A stretch of DNA of 64,000 nucleotides from Larix kaempferi. Its lineage: Eukaryota > Streptophyta > Pinopsida > Pinales > Pinaceae. Made by a program: the position numbers and the translations under genes. Under the pieces are notes generated by a model. It made no database searches, was not told where the DNA came from, and worked only from the letters and a program-made list of their open reading frames with translations. This document shows, one piece after another, positions 22,080 to 33,197 of the stretch (the stretch's first letter is position 1; the number at the start of each line of letters is the position of its first letter). The stretch covers positions 868,001 to 932,000 of the forward strand of contig BSBM01000865.1 in assembly GCA_027924585.1 (NCBI GenBank). The letters run 5' to 3'.

Positions 22080-22712
22080 TTATGTGGTACTTTCACTTGT
22101 TCTCTTCCCAAAAGCTTTCTCTCTGTCTGCAATCTTTTCTACCAGAACTTCAAAGGTCAGGTCTTTGAACTTGTCACTTGCTTGCAGAGATTCAAGATAG
22201 TTTGAATGTGAGGGATACAAAGATTTTACAAATGCTGCAAGTGGAAGGTCTGGTTTCATACCAGAAGCTTGAATCTTATGCATGATGGATTTTATTTCTA
22301 ATGCTACAAGCATGGGGTCATTATTTTTTACTTCAAGACTGAATAACTTTAACATCAACTAAATGATCTCCATTTCTGTGTGTGAATCATACAAGTATTT
22401 CGGAGTTTTTATGGCTTCATAACATGACTTTGCAGGAAGAATATGTTGGCTCACCTCTTCACTTACTGTGGCAGAAATAATGGCCAATGCTTTCTTGTCT
22501 CTGGACTGCCAAATAGCAAGCTCTTTTTCTGATAATGGAGGCTTTGGTGGTGAAGAGATGGTAGTTCCTTCATCAGTGAGTGTGGTATTTCCCTCGCAGA
22601 TTCCATCCCACAAATCATTGTAGATTAATGCAGCCTTGAGTTTTCTCCACCATTCTGGGAATGTGTCTTTGCCAGTGAGTGTGGCACAAACAACTGATGC
22701 AGTAGAATGCAT
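22080..22712 (-). pseudogene. Ty1/copia gag (UBN2-type), one in-frame stop
   Basis: The frame opens with a short leader, then LTGKDTFPEWWRKLKAALI, the capsid start typical of copia gag. SRDKKALAIISATVSEEV, LPAKSCYEAIKTPKYLYDSH and, after a stop at about 22358, LEVKNNDPMLVALEIKSIMH, LPLAAFVKSLYP and FEVLVEKIADREKAFGK follow. The start chosen (22712) is the first Met of this frame; it sits about 630 bp from the primer-binding site. Length is near normal for such a gag (about 210 residues before the RGR region). Confidence 0.9.
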
Positions 22713-22923
22713 CTTGAGTCTGCAGGTGTTAGAGAGACTGTATATGCTATCTTCTTTACAAAAATGGATAGTAGTAAATTCTGCAACTTAACTTAGCAGT
22801 ATTTCTAAGGTTTCTATTACATATGTTTCTGTAGCAATATACAGACTTTTCTTTTACAATGTTCCTCCAAACTTACTGAGATAAAAACAAATTAATAATG
22901 ACAACATTCCAGAGTTACACCAG

Positions 22924-22997
22924 CTCTCTATTCAATTATGCAACACTATTACAACTCATCTCTCTATTCAATTATGCAGCACTGTTACAACTCTCTA
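22924..22997 (+). repeat. 36-bp tandem duplication in the copia 5' leader
   Basis: The phrase ctctattcaattatgca(a/g)cact(a/g)ttacaact occurs twice with a 36-bp period, between gag and the primer-binding site. Confidence 0.85.
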
Positions 22998-23340
22998 TAA
23001 CTAAAGATTACAATGAGTCTCAGTATTGATTCTCACCCTTACACTCTTACTCTTAACACAATGGTGTTGGAAGCACTAGTCTTGAATATTCGAATAGTAT
23101 TTACATATATAAATATAGTTGCAGTAATTCTTCACTACTAAGAACTATACACATGATACCAGCAGATATTGAGGTCGAGTTATACAGATAAATGGACAAC
23201 TCGAGGTCGCAACAATTTTCTTCACTTGAATTCACAGCTCTTCAATTGTGATAGCAGCTTCAGCTTCAAGCTGGACTAGTGCAGGTGCTCATGCACAATG
23301 GTGATATCACTCACAGGAAGAAGTGAAGAGAGAAACTCAA

Positions 23341-23378
23341 CTCTGATACCAACTAACAGGTTAGATAACTCCCGGATG
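23341..23378 (-). mobile_element. Primer-binding site and last ~25 bp of a lost copia 5' LTR
   Basis: The minus strand reads TGGTATCAGAG (23351-23341), complementary to the 3' end of initiator Met-tRNA, as in most plant copia elements. Beside it, plus-strand taacaggttagataactcccggatg (23354-23378) matches the end of the 3' LTR at 18266-18290. Beyond 23378 the similarity stops abruptly, so about 165 bp of the 5' LTR are missing. Confidence 0.75.
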
Positions 23379-25100
23379 CGAAGATGTGAAAAGAGAGACT
23401 CAAGTCTCAAGTCTGCACCGGATGGGGTCTTACAAAGGAAGAGAGCATGTAGGAGGAGATCTCTAAGAGCTGGCAGCATGCAGAAAATACCATTCATAGC
23501 ATTCAAATGGCAAGAGCATAGCTCATCTTCACAGTCTTCAACATGGTCATAGTATGCAGTGTTCAATTTGGTGGAATTAAGAAGCCTTCACACAGATCGT
23601 AGTTGTCTCCGATGGAGCAATCAATGCATTCAATGCAATGTCTTTGATGGAAAGAGACTCATCTTCACCCGCAAGAAATACAAAAACCTGAGACAAGATG
23701 ATGGAATTTCAGAGAGGAGACACGAAGAGATGGGTCGTGAAGCATTCTTCAATACACACCAGGACATAGAGATACAGAACGCAGCAGTCCCCCCCCCACA
23801 AATTGGTCTCAATTGTTTCCCAAGTACTATATGATTTTGGTACCCAAATAAGACAACCTCTATGTCTCAAATGTGAGAAACAAAGGGAAATTATTTGGAT
23901 GTCTATCCCTAGTGTCCTAACCTAGCTACAAAATTATTTTCAGTAGGTTAAGATTTGTTGAGTTAATGTTAATTTTAATAGGATACACTTAGGGTCATGA
24001 ACTAAGCATGAGTTAAATTAGGATTTGGGATGTGTGCACATGTTGTGTGGACAACATATAGTATTAATAAAATAAGTGTTAAAATGAAATGACAATACAC
24101 AATAATAAATACATATTTTTCATGTGATCATCATTCCATAATGAACAAGACCAAAATGCATCATTTAATTTCAAAGAAAAGAACCATTGATTTTTCACTA
24201 CAGAACTTACTGAAACAAGTAAGACACAATCCTAAGTAGATCTGAAACAAACTGAACAAGTCAAAAATACTAAAAGTGGGTTTTCTCTTCTCCAGAGAGT
24301 TTGACAAAGTTAGAACAAAGGACAACTACAATAGGAAAATAATCGCAACCAGGACAAGGAGGGTAGTGCAAACAAATAGACGATGAAAAATCAATGCAGT
24401 CTAGAAAGGGAAGAGGGTGGACAGAGGGTCCAAGGGGGATGAAAACTGCTAAAGGACAGTCAAAATGTTGCAAATCACACTTTTCAAGGAAACAAAGGTG
24501 ACCTAGGTCGCACATAACCAACAGAGATGCACAAGTAGAGAAAAAACTAAGAAACAAATTTTGGGCCACAATTTTTGAAGATAAAAGTGTGACTGATGGC
24601 ACTTAATTGGAAAAAGGGTACGACCTAGGTTGCACTTAAGTGGCCAACAAGTGAAACCTGGCCCAAAAGTAGGAAAACTTAGCAAACTAAGTGTCTAAAT
24701 AGTCCATAAAGGTAGGACCAAGATGGTTTTTTAATCCTAATCTAATAGGAAACAACATATAAACATAAAATTAAGCCAAACATAAATTGAAAAAACAGAA
24801 TGGAAAATATGGTCAAACATAACTAGATATCGATAGAAATCAAACCTAGTATGAGTCTCCAAAACTATTACTAGTTTTTGCAAATGAGCATGTGCCAAAA
24901 GGAACCTACTAAGGTTTATGGAAACCTCAGTAGTAGCTCAAGATAACAAAATATAATAACTAACAAAAAAATAAAAAAACAACACTAAGCATGTAAGTAA
25001 ACAAGATTAATAACAATAAAGTATATTTAAGCTAACATCAGATACATTCTTTAACACATAAATTCAATGAATAAAAGAATGGTTTTCTTTTCATTAAAGA
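23379..25100. other. Unrecognised sequence right of the copia break
   Basis: Open frames at 23276-23834 and 24270-24600 have no family features. A run of nine Cs lies near 23790. I see no RNA gene or clear repeat. Confidence 0.35.
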
Positions 25101-25712
25101 ATGGGCTATACATGAACCAAGGATTAGCTCATAGTAGCAATGACATGGTCCCCTACAACTTTCTAAATAAGGATGCTCCTGATCTCCTAACAGGATGATG
25201 TTCTCCAGCCACTCGTCGCAAGGTGCAGATCTCCATGAGGTGAGATATGAATGCTCAAGGGAGCTTTAGATGTCAGAGGAATATTTTGGTAGAGTAACCA
25301 TGTAGGAAATGAGTGGAGAGGTTATATGTAAATGGGGGACCTTCATGGTCATTATATAGGAACAATAGGTAGGATGGAGAGACAAGGATCAAGTTTATAT
25401 TTTTCCTTTATTTTGAATTTTTTGGTTTTTTTTAAGTTTATTTTTCTTTCTCCTTGCTTTCTTGGATCCTTATCCATATTTTGGGGAAAGTTCCAAGTGT
25501 CCTTTTTTCAAAAATAAAAATATCCAAAATGTCATTCGAGAAATATGACTCATAATTTTTGGGCTTAATAAGTCAATTTAATATTTAAAATACCCCTTTT
25601 ATACTCGAATTAGGCAATTTGGATAAGTGAATGTCCATGTGATGGAAGTGAAAGTGGTTAACGACATATAGGTTTGAGGACACTAGGTGATGTGCAAATT
25701 TTGGTGTTAACA
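25101..25712 (-). repeat. LTR-like segment, minus orientation
   Basis: It begins TGTTAACACCAAAATTTGC (from 25712 downward). An AT-rich U3-like part, a TATA-like CCTATATAATGACC near 25355-25345 and a stretch with GACCATGAAGG follow. It resembles the 17553 segment at both its start and its TATA region. The end toward lower coordinates is not defined. Confidence 0.4.
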
Positions 25713-27057
25713 GGGAAGAATAGCTATGGAAAATACCATCACAGCTCCCTATGATCAGATTTAGGTAATGTGGCCCCAAGTATCATAGCATTTACCATTA
25801 GTTCCAGAAGAGATTTCAGTCATTGTGCCACAAGAAATTCCTCAACTCTTATGCACCTCACGGAATAAACTCATGACAAAATGCACATAACTACAACATC
25901 AATTCATTAGCATCTAGAATTAGGGAAATGAGAAACATGTATGCTTGATGAACCAGGTTCCTGAAGTTATCCAAGAAGTTACAAACATCCGCAAAAATTT
26001 GAAGCACATAAACCAACAGATTCAGCATATATTTTCCACACTAATGACTAGGTCGACATCTTAGCTAAATAACAACGACCAATAGATGTTTTGCACAAAA
26101 AGGTTAAGCAGTTGAATATAGTATCCCAGACCACAATTATTCCTCTCGATCCTGAGTGCAATTATCAAGAAGCACACCAAGATGATGATGAGATGGGGAC
26201 ACTATATGACCATGTTTTCACTACTAAGAAAACTCTACACAAGATAAAGGAAATGGCCCAATCCAGATACACCAATTTACAACAATTGAATTATTTTGCG
26301 AACAATGAGATATAGCAAGTGATGCATCAAAATCCCATCCTCCCATATACATAGAAAGGTTAAAAATTTCTTGGTAACACCAATATTTTGCTTAGCAAAT
26401 GGAAGATCAAATGAGAAGCATTTCCAGCCCTCAAACAATGTGCATTTGCAGAAATACTAGAGTTGGTCCTTTCAATTGAATAGCTTACACCAAATGATGC
26501 ACAAGTTTCAAGAATGAAACCAAGTTGACTCGAGAGTAAGTCAACACTTATGGTTAGGGCCTATTGTCTCCTTCATTTTTGGAAAAACCCCTAAGTGTGA
26601 AAGGAAGCACATGGTTAAGAGGCATAAGTTGCATAAGCCCATAATGACCACAACAATTTTGGGTCTTTCCTCACAACTATTTAAAGAAGCATGAGGTGAG
26701 TGGAGAAGGAGAAAAGGTAGTGAAATATATATAGAGGGGCATAGAAGGAAGACACAAATCAATTACAAAGACACAAAAGAGCAACCATAAACCTTAATAT
26801 TATGTATTTGGGTTTTGGGTAATATAATTGGGGTATGAGTTTCCTAGTATTTGAGATACCGAGATGGGTCATTCCACGGATGATAATGTAAGGCCACAGA
26901 GCTATGGATTTGAATTGTAAGATAAATATTTTGTTGACATAAATGAAAAATATTAACAATATATATATGTGTACAATAAGGAAAAAATAGTTTGGACAAT
27001 AAATTATTATTAACCATATACTTACATGACTAAATAACCTAGAAAAGGAAACATCTA
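25713..27057. other. Unrecognised AT-rich sequence
   Basis: There is a TATA-like ctatttaaag near 26680 on the plus strand, followed by transcript-like sequence. It could be another LTR, but no ends are visible. No coding similarity. Confidence 0.3.
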
Positions 27058-27205
27058 ATGGCACATGAACATAGCAGGCATGACCACATGTTGTGCACTC
27101 ATGAGCCTTAGAGTTGGTCTTATGATGTGTCGATTGACCCCCACTACTAGATGGTCCTACACCACGTGGAGGTGATGGTTTTACACCATAGCCTCGTGAT
27201 TTCTC
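27058..27205 (-). pseudogene. Fragment with Gly/Pro/Ser linker and CxxCGHxC motif
   Basis: On the minus strand one frame reads GYGVKPSPPRGVGPSSSGGQ, then a His/Ser stretch and HECTTCGHACYVHVPLD. The arrangement (flexible linker followed by Cys-x2-Cys-Gly-His-x-Cys) resembles the exon at 63173-63418 (PHLCPHCGHTCPGPIEG). Both could come from the same unrecognised gene or transposon family. An acceptor-like tcgcag lies upstream, near 27243, but a frame change is needed between it and this motif. Low confidence as a coding remnant. Confidence 0.35.
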
Positions 27206-29050
27206 TCAATATATATGCATTGGGATCCATACTAGCCACTGCGATCATAAATACAAAAAAAACATTAGAAACATATACATGGTATAATGACATCTCTTGT
27301 AAATGAAAAATGTACAGCTAGTGTAACAAATAATGACATGAGTATTTATAATTTAAAATTTAAAATTGAACAATTACACTAGAGAATCAACATAAAAACA
27401 TGCCATGTTAAATTTATGTTAAATTGGTCATGAATGCATGCCTACACACTAATGCGTTCCTCAAATATGAAGAATTGTTATTACTATTTCAAACTAAACC
27501 TTGTGACTCTAACCTAGAAGGTCTTTATGTGTCTGTAGATTTGCAAAAAAATGTTTTGAGTTAATCACGTTGATAAATGGTGAAGAAGGTTATCCAAGAG
27601 ATTATAAAATGCATTTTACAATTAAGTTACATTATAAAATACATGATCAAGACTATTGTTGTCTCATTGAAAGTGGTCCCAAACCACCCTAGATACTCGT
27701 TTTTTTTTAGTGTGTTATGTAGGTTGAGTTACCACCACTTTATGTAAAGGATTAATGATAACCAAGTACACTGTTTTATTTAGTGTGTATTTTATCTGGC
27801 CCCTCTTGGTTACATGTTGGTTTTAACACAATGAAATTTTTTTACTATCCAAGTAATGCCAAAAATTATTGGCCTAACCATAGGAGTTCTATCACCAAAA
27901 AGCTTTCGTGAAATACTAAAAATGTAACTTGGTGCAACTATAACCTTACAACATCAAGTTGGGGAAATGAGAGTTTTCATGTTCTAGCACATCAAACTTT
28001 GTTAAGTTTCTAGCATTAAAAACATTGATAAGGTTCAAGTACATATTTTAGAAGCTACATGTAGTTCAAATTCCATACGGAAAAATATTTATATGGGAAA
28101 ATATCCCCTAATACCCCACCTCAGACTATGGGAAATTGCATACTATTACAGTAAAATCAAGTTTGAAACTCTATGAACTATGTAGAGTATTTCAAGAATG
28201 GAATTAGATACGTGCATGAGAGTCATAAAGAGGATCCCTAAGATTCCAATGTCTATTTTGAAAAAAATTAGATCTTTCACACTCAACCTCCCAATGAAAG
28301 TTTTCAAGTATAAAAAGGCAAATGGTGAAGTTTATACACCAAGCCACTACAAGGAAAATTAGGAGTATTTTTCCCATGTTAATAATACCTAAATAAATAA
28401 AATGGGGACATGTTGATTCTCTCACACATACACCAAACCCTCTGACAAATAAAAAATATTTTCTTTGAATGTGGAATTGTTTTGTTGGTTCAAATACTTG
28501 GTTTGTGATTTTGTTTGGTTCTTTTATGATATTTTAGAGTTCATTGTAGGATTTTTTTTATGTTTTTGAGCATATAATTTGAATGAAAAATAGAAACAAG
28601 GGAGAATATTTACCTGTGGTTGACGAGAAATTCATTGAGTATGAATCTAGATGTTGAAAATGCGTTTGATTTTTCCCCTAGTCACTAACCGGAATGGAGA
28701 TGAATAGAATCTGAACTGAAGAATGGGGTCATGGACCAATTTTGGGGAGTAAATCATGCTTTAGAAAATGTGCACACATTTCAGTTTTCACAAAATGTGC
28801 ATGCATTTTGTATTCATATCCTTTGTGGAATTTGAGTTGGTTGTCTCGTACCTGTCCATTCCTAGAATTATTTAATGCATATGCGTTGTGAATTTTTGCA
28901 ATGGATGCGTGTTTTTCAAAACATCAATTGAATCTAAAATATCACTCGTTTTCATGTGAGGGCCCACTTGTAGCATATCCCTGTTGATCTCTCAAATCCT
29001 CCACCTTTGGGGTTTGTATTTCGTCTATAATTACCTTTTCCTCTAAATCA
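27206..29050. other. Unrecognised sequence
   Basis: No family similarity seen. CACTACAAGGAAAAT at 28345 resembles a CACTA terminal repeat, but no partner end was found. Confidence 0.35.
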
Positions 29051-29059
29051 TTCATTATT

Positions 29060-29780
29060 AATCTTTTTGAACAGTCTCTTGGGTTGGAGCATTGACACTA
29101 CTACCTTTATCTTTTTTTCCTCCACTTCTCTATCCTTTCCTAGACACATTTCTGACCCTACCTCTAACTGTTGTTTTTCCTCTAGTACTTGGATTTTCTT
29201 GCAACAATTTAACCTTTACTTTTAAGGTGAGATGGTATGCTTCTTCCACTGTTCTAATTCTCACAATACTTAATTTATCTTTTGTTTCATATCTCAATCC
29301 ATTAATGAACCTAGCCACATCTTCATCGTAGTCATCATTATGTCCAGTTCTAATAGAAAGCCTATAAAAATCCTTTGTATATTCTTTAAAAAAAAAAAAA
29401 AATCTTAAAATCCTATAGCTTCCTATACATATTTAGAGTATAATCATCAGTCATAAATTTACCTTTCAATTTAGCTACCATATTGTTCTAAGTCCTGATT
29501 TTGTCTTTGCATTTCCTCTACCTTTGTAATTGTACAATATATGACCATAAGGATGCATGTCCTTTAAACTTCATGCAAACCATATTTACTCTGTTAAGGT
29601 CCTCAATCTGCTCCATATCAAAGAATTGCTTCATTTCCTTAATCCAGTCAATCAATTGTTCTTGGTTCAAGCTTCCTAAGTAGCTAGGTTTCTCCATCTT
29701 GTGTTTCTCTCTCAAATCAATTAGAGTCTTATTGATTCTTTCCTCTGAGCCTTCAACTACTTCATCTTCTTCCTGTGGTT
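29060..29780 (-). pseudogene. Ty3/gypsy gag (retrotransposon capsid) relic
   Basis: Minus-strand frames carry the capsid region: PSYLGSLNQEQLIDWIKEMK, then QFFDMEQIEDLNRVNMVCMK and GHASLW at 29518-29690. After a broken stretch containing a 15-A run (about 29387-29401), MARFINGLRYETKDKLSI and TVEEAYHLTLKVK follow at 29150-29318. This is the usual order of a plant gypsy gag. No zinc knuckle or pol follows to the left, so the element is truncated. A primer-binding site lies just upstream. Confidence 0.8.
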
Positions 29781-29784
29781 AGAG

Positions 29785-29830
29785 CCTACGCTCTGGTACC
29801 ATATGTAACACCCATTCTAGGTGGTTACTT
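29785..29830 (-). promoter_or_regulatory. Gypsy primer-binding site and LTR edge
   Basis: The minus strand reads GGTGTTACA, two bases, then TGGTACCAGAGC. This is an LTR 3' end (plus-strand TGTAACACCC from 29804) followed by a Met-tRNA-type primer site. It fits the gag immediately downstream on the minus strand. The other end of this LTR (toward higher coordinates) was not found. Confidence 0.6.
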
Positions 29831-32474
29831 CTTTATCAAATAATTTAGAAATACCAATACTCCATTAGTGATTCACATGCCATAATTTATCACAATGGAT
29901 CATGTAACTATAACATCATAAAAACAACACATAACCATTTTACAACAACATATAATAAGTTTACAACAATATATAAAAAAATTAAAATCACAAGAAAAAT
30001 ACCTCGATATAAGAATGGTGAGAAATCCAAACTGAAGCAAGCTTCCATCTTCTGCTCAAGTTGTTTCCCTCTTCATTGACCAAAGAGGGACCATGGTTTT
30101 ACCTCCCAGCCAAATAGGGGTCTATCCGGCTCCCTAGCCCTAGGAAGCCATCCAAATGGCCTCTAGGACCTCCACTCCTGAGACCCCCAAAGAACAAAAT
30201 AGTGATGCACTAGTAGGCTATGTATCAGATCTTCCAAGAGTTCTCAAACTCTTCCAACTCTTCCAAACTTCTCATACCCCAAAATATCCAAAATTACCAT
30301 TCCTAGAAAACATCTCACCAAAATATCCTACAAGAGGAAAGAACCCCCCCTTTCCAATCTCAAGTCTCCTATTTATATCAAAAGACTGCATCCTCCTCCT
30401 CATCCATCAATACATTTCAATAAAATAATAGTCAACAATTAAAAAATTTATTTTCTAAAAAAAATAGCAATTTGATTTAAATAAATAAAATATTAATAAA
30501 CATGGTAGCAAAGTCTCACTTGTCATACTTCTATCTTAAATGAAACAATGAAAACCCTTTTCTAAAAAATTGTGCAATCCTATCTATCCATTTATTTATA
30601 TTATCCTCTCATGCATAAGTCAAATAAGATATTTTCATATACTATATTATACTATGACATATGTTATATGTATATAATTATGTATGTCATTCAATAATCC
30701 AATCAATTTATATAAATCTAAAACATATTAAACAAGTAAACAAACTCATACTTTCAAGCACATAAGTAATACTTTCAACAATTCATCAACCAAGTTACCG
30801 ATAGCTAATATAACCATATTAATGTATTCATCAATCGACCAATCATAGTAATGTACTCATGAATTGGCGTATGCATGGCTAGTGCACATGTCTTAAGAAC
30901 GGGTAATAATAATCACTTTTAATGCTCCTAATATATCATTATTACATGCTTGGAAACAACATATAGAAGAAAAATTAAGCAATGCATCATTCATCATTCA
31001 TAATCATTCATACAAAAGCAATAAAAAAGAATTAGATAAACATAGTGTTGAAATTGAGCATATAATCACGATGGTTAATAATAATCAAGAACACCATCCA
31101 ATCCATCATTGGTCCCATCCATCCCATCAGTACGCCAACGTCACATAATCACCACTACTTCCATATCCTGACCTCACCATCCCATCCTCTGATGCAATAT
31201 ACTATGGTGTCAACTACACGACCTAACCACATATAGAACCCGTCAGTAGAATTTTTGATCAACTACATCGACCAAGCTTCCCCAGCAGGAATGCGCTAGT
31301 TGTCATCACACATCTAGGGGAGCGTGCATAACACAACCCTCCCATGACTCTAGGTTTTGAGGGATAGACAGTGGAAAATTCCTCCACCCTCCTTGATAGT
31401 CCTAGGGTCAACACCCTACATCAACCATACTATTCCATCACTGTTCTAAGGGGTATCATCATTGAACAACCACTTTGGGTAAGTCTTAGTTCCTGTCAAA
31501 ACTAACACTCACCCACAGTCATAGAAATATTGGAATTCACAATCAAATAGCATGAAAACTTATATAACATCATTATCCTCCTGATGTCCAAGACATCTCG
31601 TTCCCCTTGGCACTGTAGGAATCTGACTATCTTGTAGCCAATCAACATGTGGAATAACTCATCATTAACATGAAACTCATGTATAGACATACCCAACTCT
31701 TTCAAGTGTTAATCCATATCACTAAAACAAAATTTAAATATAATGAATGTAAGTTTTTTTTGCAAACAAACTAAATTAGCATTACACATATTGATATTCC
31801 ATATTCAATTTGCATGTTCAATATGAAGTAACATATTCATTGTCATTAATAAATTAAACAATAAGTTCCATTCACCATACACACCTGAAGGGAGTCCACA
31901 TGTCCACATAACAATAGTGTTAATCAATATATCTTAGTCAAATAGATAATAAGAAGATAAAATGCTAAGCTAATTCCCATTAGAGTTTTTAATTAATGAT
32001 TATCAAAATTTATGGCGTTATCATAGTGTTTTAGTATTGAGGTTGATAGGATGCAAGTCTGATATGGTTTCTTGCTTAGTTTCTCGCTCTCTTTCTACTT
32101 GCCTTGTGTGTTACCTCTAAATCCTAAAAAAAATTCTTTAATTATGACATATTTCTCCTCTCCTCTCTCTTGTTACCTCTCTGCACATGAAAGATGTGCA
32201 ATTAAGATAATATGTTCCCATAACAGAGTCTCTTGTAATTGTTTATATGACCACAAAACCTTATCCTTTATAGAATTGTTTATAGTACCATGAAATATTG
32301 TCCTCTATATCCTTTTGCATATAATAGTTATCTATCTCTCACTATCTCTCTGCAAACAAATTTGGAATTAAGATAATATGCACCCATCTTTGCAATTTTG
32401 GAAACCTAACAAGGTAGGGACATTGAGTGAGGCAGCGGGGACATTAAGTGAGGCCCTCAAAATTCACAGAGATA
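29831..32474. other. Probable LTR and intergenic DNA, no gene
   Basis: The part next to 29830 is presumably the 5' LTR of the gypsy gag relic, but its outer end cannot be fixed. The rest is AT-rich with many ATAT and CATT words and no coding motif. Confidence 0.3.
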
Positions 32475-32539
32475 TTCAGTCTTGGGACTTGACTCCGTGA
32501 CCTCCTACTTGTAGCTCATAACATTCAACCACTTGAGCT
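32475..32539 (-). repeat. tRNA-like (SINE-like) sequence, split by the copia element
   Basis: Joining 32475-32539 to 39258-39275 (after removing the copia element and one GAGCT) and reading the minus strand gives GGGCTAGCTCAAGTGG. This fits the Pol III A-box consensus TRGYNNANNNG. About 45 bases later CGGAGTCAAGTCCC resembles a B box (GGTTCRANNCC) with a few changes. There is no full cloverleaf and the sequence continues past the B box, so a tRNA-derived SINE head or a decayed tRNA-like repeat is more likely than a tRNA gene. Confidence 0.45.
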
Positions 32540-33185
32540 TGTTGATGTATATGTAACTTTGGAATGTATTTCACATATATGTATATTGTATTCCTATAGA
32601 GATGTTATTATTCCTCTATACGGAAGTGGTTGTATTCCTATAGAGATGTTATTATTCTTCTATACGGAAGTGTCGTCATTTATATTGTAAGTGTCGTAAC
32701 TTATACTAGATGGGTTATTAGACCACCTTGTTGGGGTCGGCCCTGTATAATTCATATGGGTCAAAGGGTTATTAGACCACCCTAGTGGGGGTTCTCCCAC
32801 TCAGCATTATGTTAAGTGGTTAAGTTGAGGCCGACCTAATTGAGTAAAGGTCAAGTCAAGTTAGTGTATAAATAGAGAGTGTGTCTCTCTCATTTTACAC
32901 ATTCTATTCTCTCACTCACACTTTGGAGAGTGGTTCAATTGTGGAGGAGGAGGCTCTACTTCTAGGAGAAGACTATCTCTTGTATTCTAGTTGTATCATT
33001 GCTCTATCTATCTCTGAGGAAGTTATTGGGGTTTTTCACCTTTATGGTTTTCCCCAAGTAAACTCTGTGTCTCTTGTGTGCTTGCATTATTGTGTCCACG
33101 ATTGATATGCTGTAGATTTGTTGTACATGTTGTTCTCTCAGTTAAGATCCTAGATCAGATCGAAGTAAATTCTGAAAATTTAACA
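32540..33185 (+). repeat. 5' LTR of the copia element
   Basis: 646 bp, TGTTGATG...TTAACA. U3 contains a 44-bp unit (attcctatagagatgttatt...) twice in tandem at about 32588-32675. A 54-bp local duplication around gggttattagaccacc (32711 and 32766) is absent from the 3' LTR. The TATA box TATAAATAG lies at 32867-32875. A 74-codon frame after it is also present in the other LTR; nothing suggests it is translated. Confidence 0.93.
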
Positions 33186-33197
33186 TGGTATCAGAGC
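33186..33197 (+). promoter_or_regulatory. Primer-binding site (initiator Met-tRNA)
   Basis: TGGTATCAGAGC begins at the base after the LTR end, the standard plant copia primer site. Confidence 0.92.

Noticed and set aside
24270-24602. 110-codon minus-strand frame rich in Cys and Leu
   Set aside because: No domain, no splice sites, hydrophobic low-information sequence; probably chance.
28345-28359. CACTACAAGGAAAAT as a CACTA terminal inverted repeat
   Set aside because: No inverted partner or 3-bp target duplication could be found in reach; 6-8 matching bases are expected by chance.
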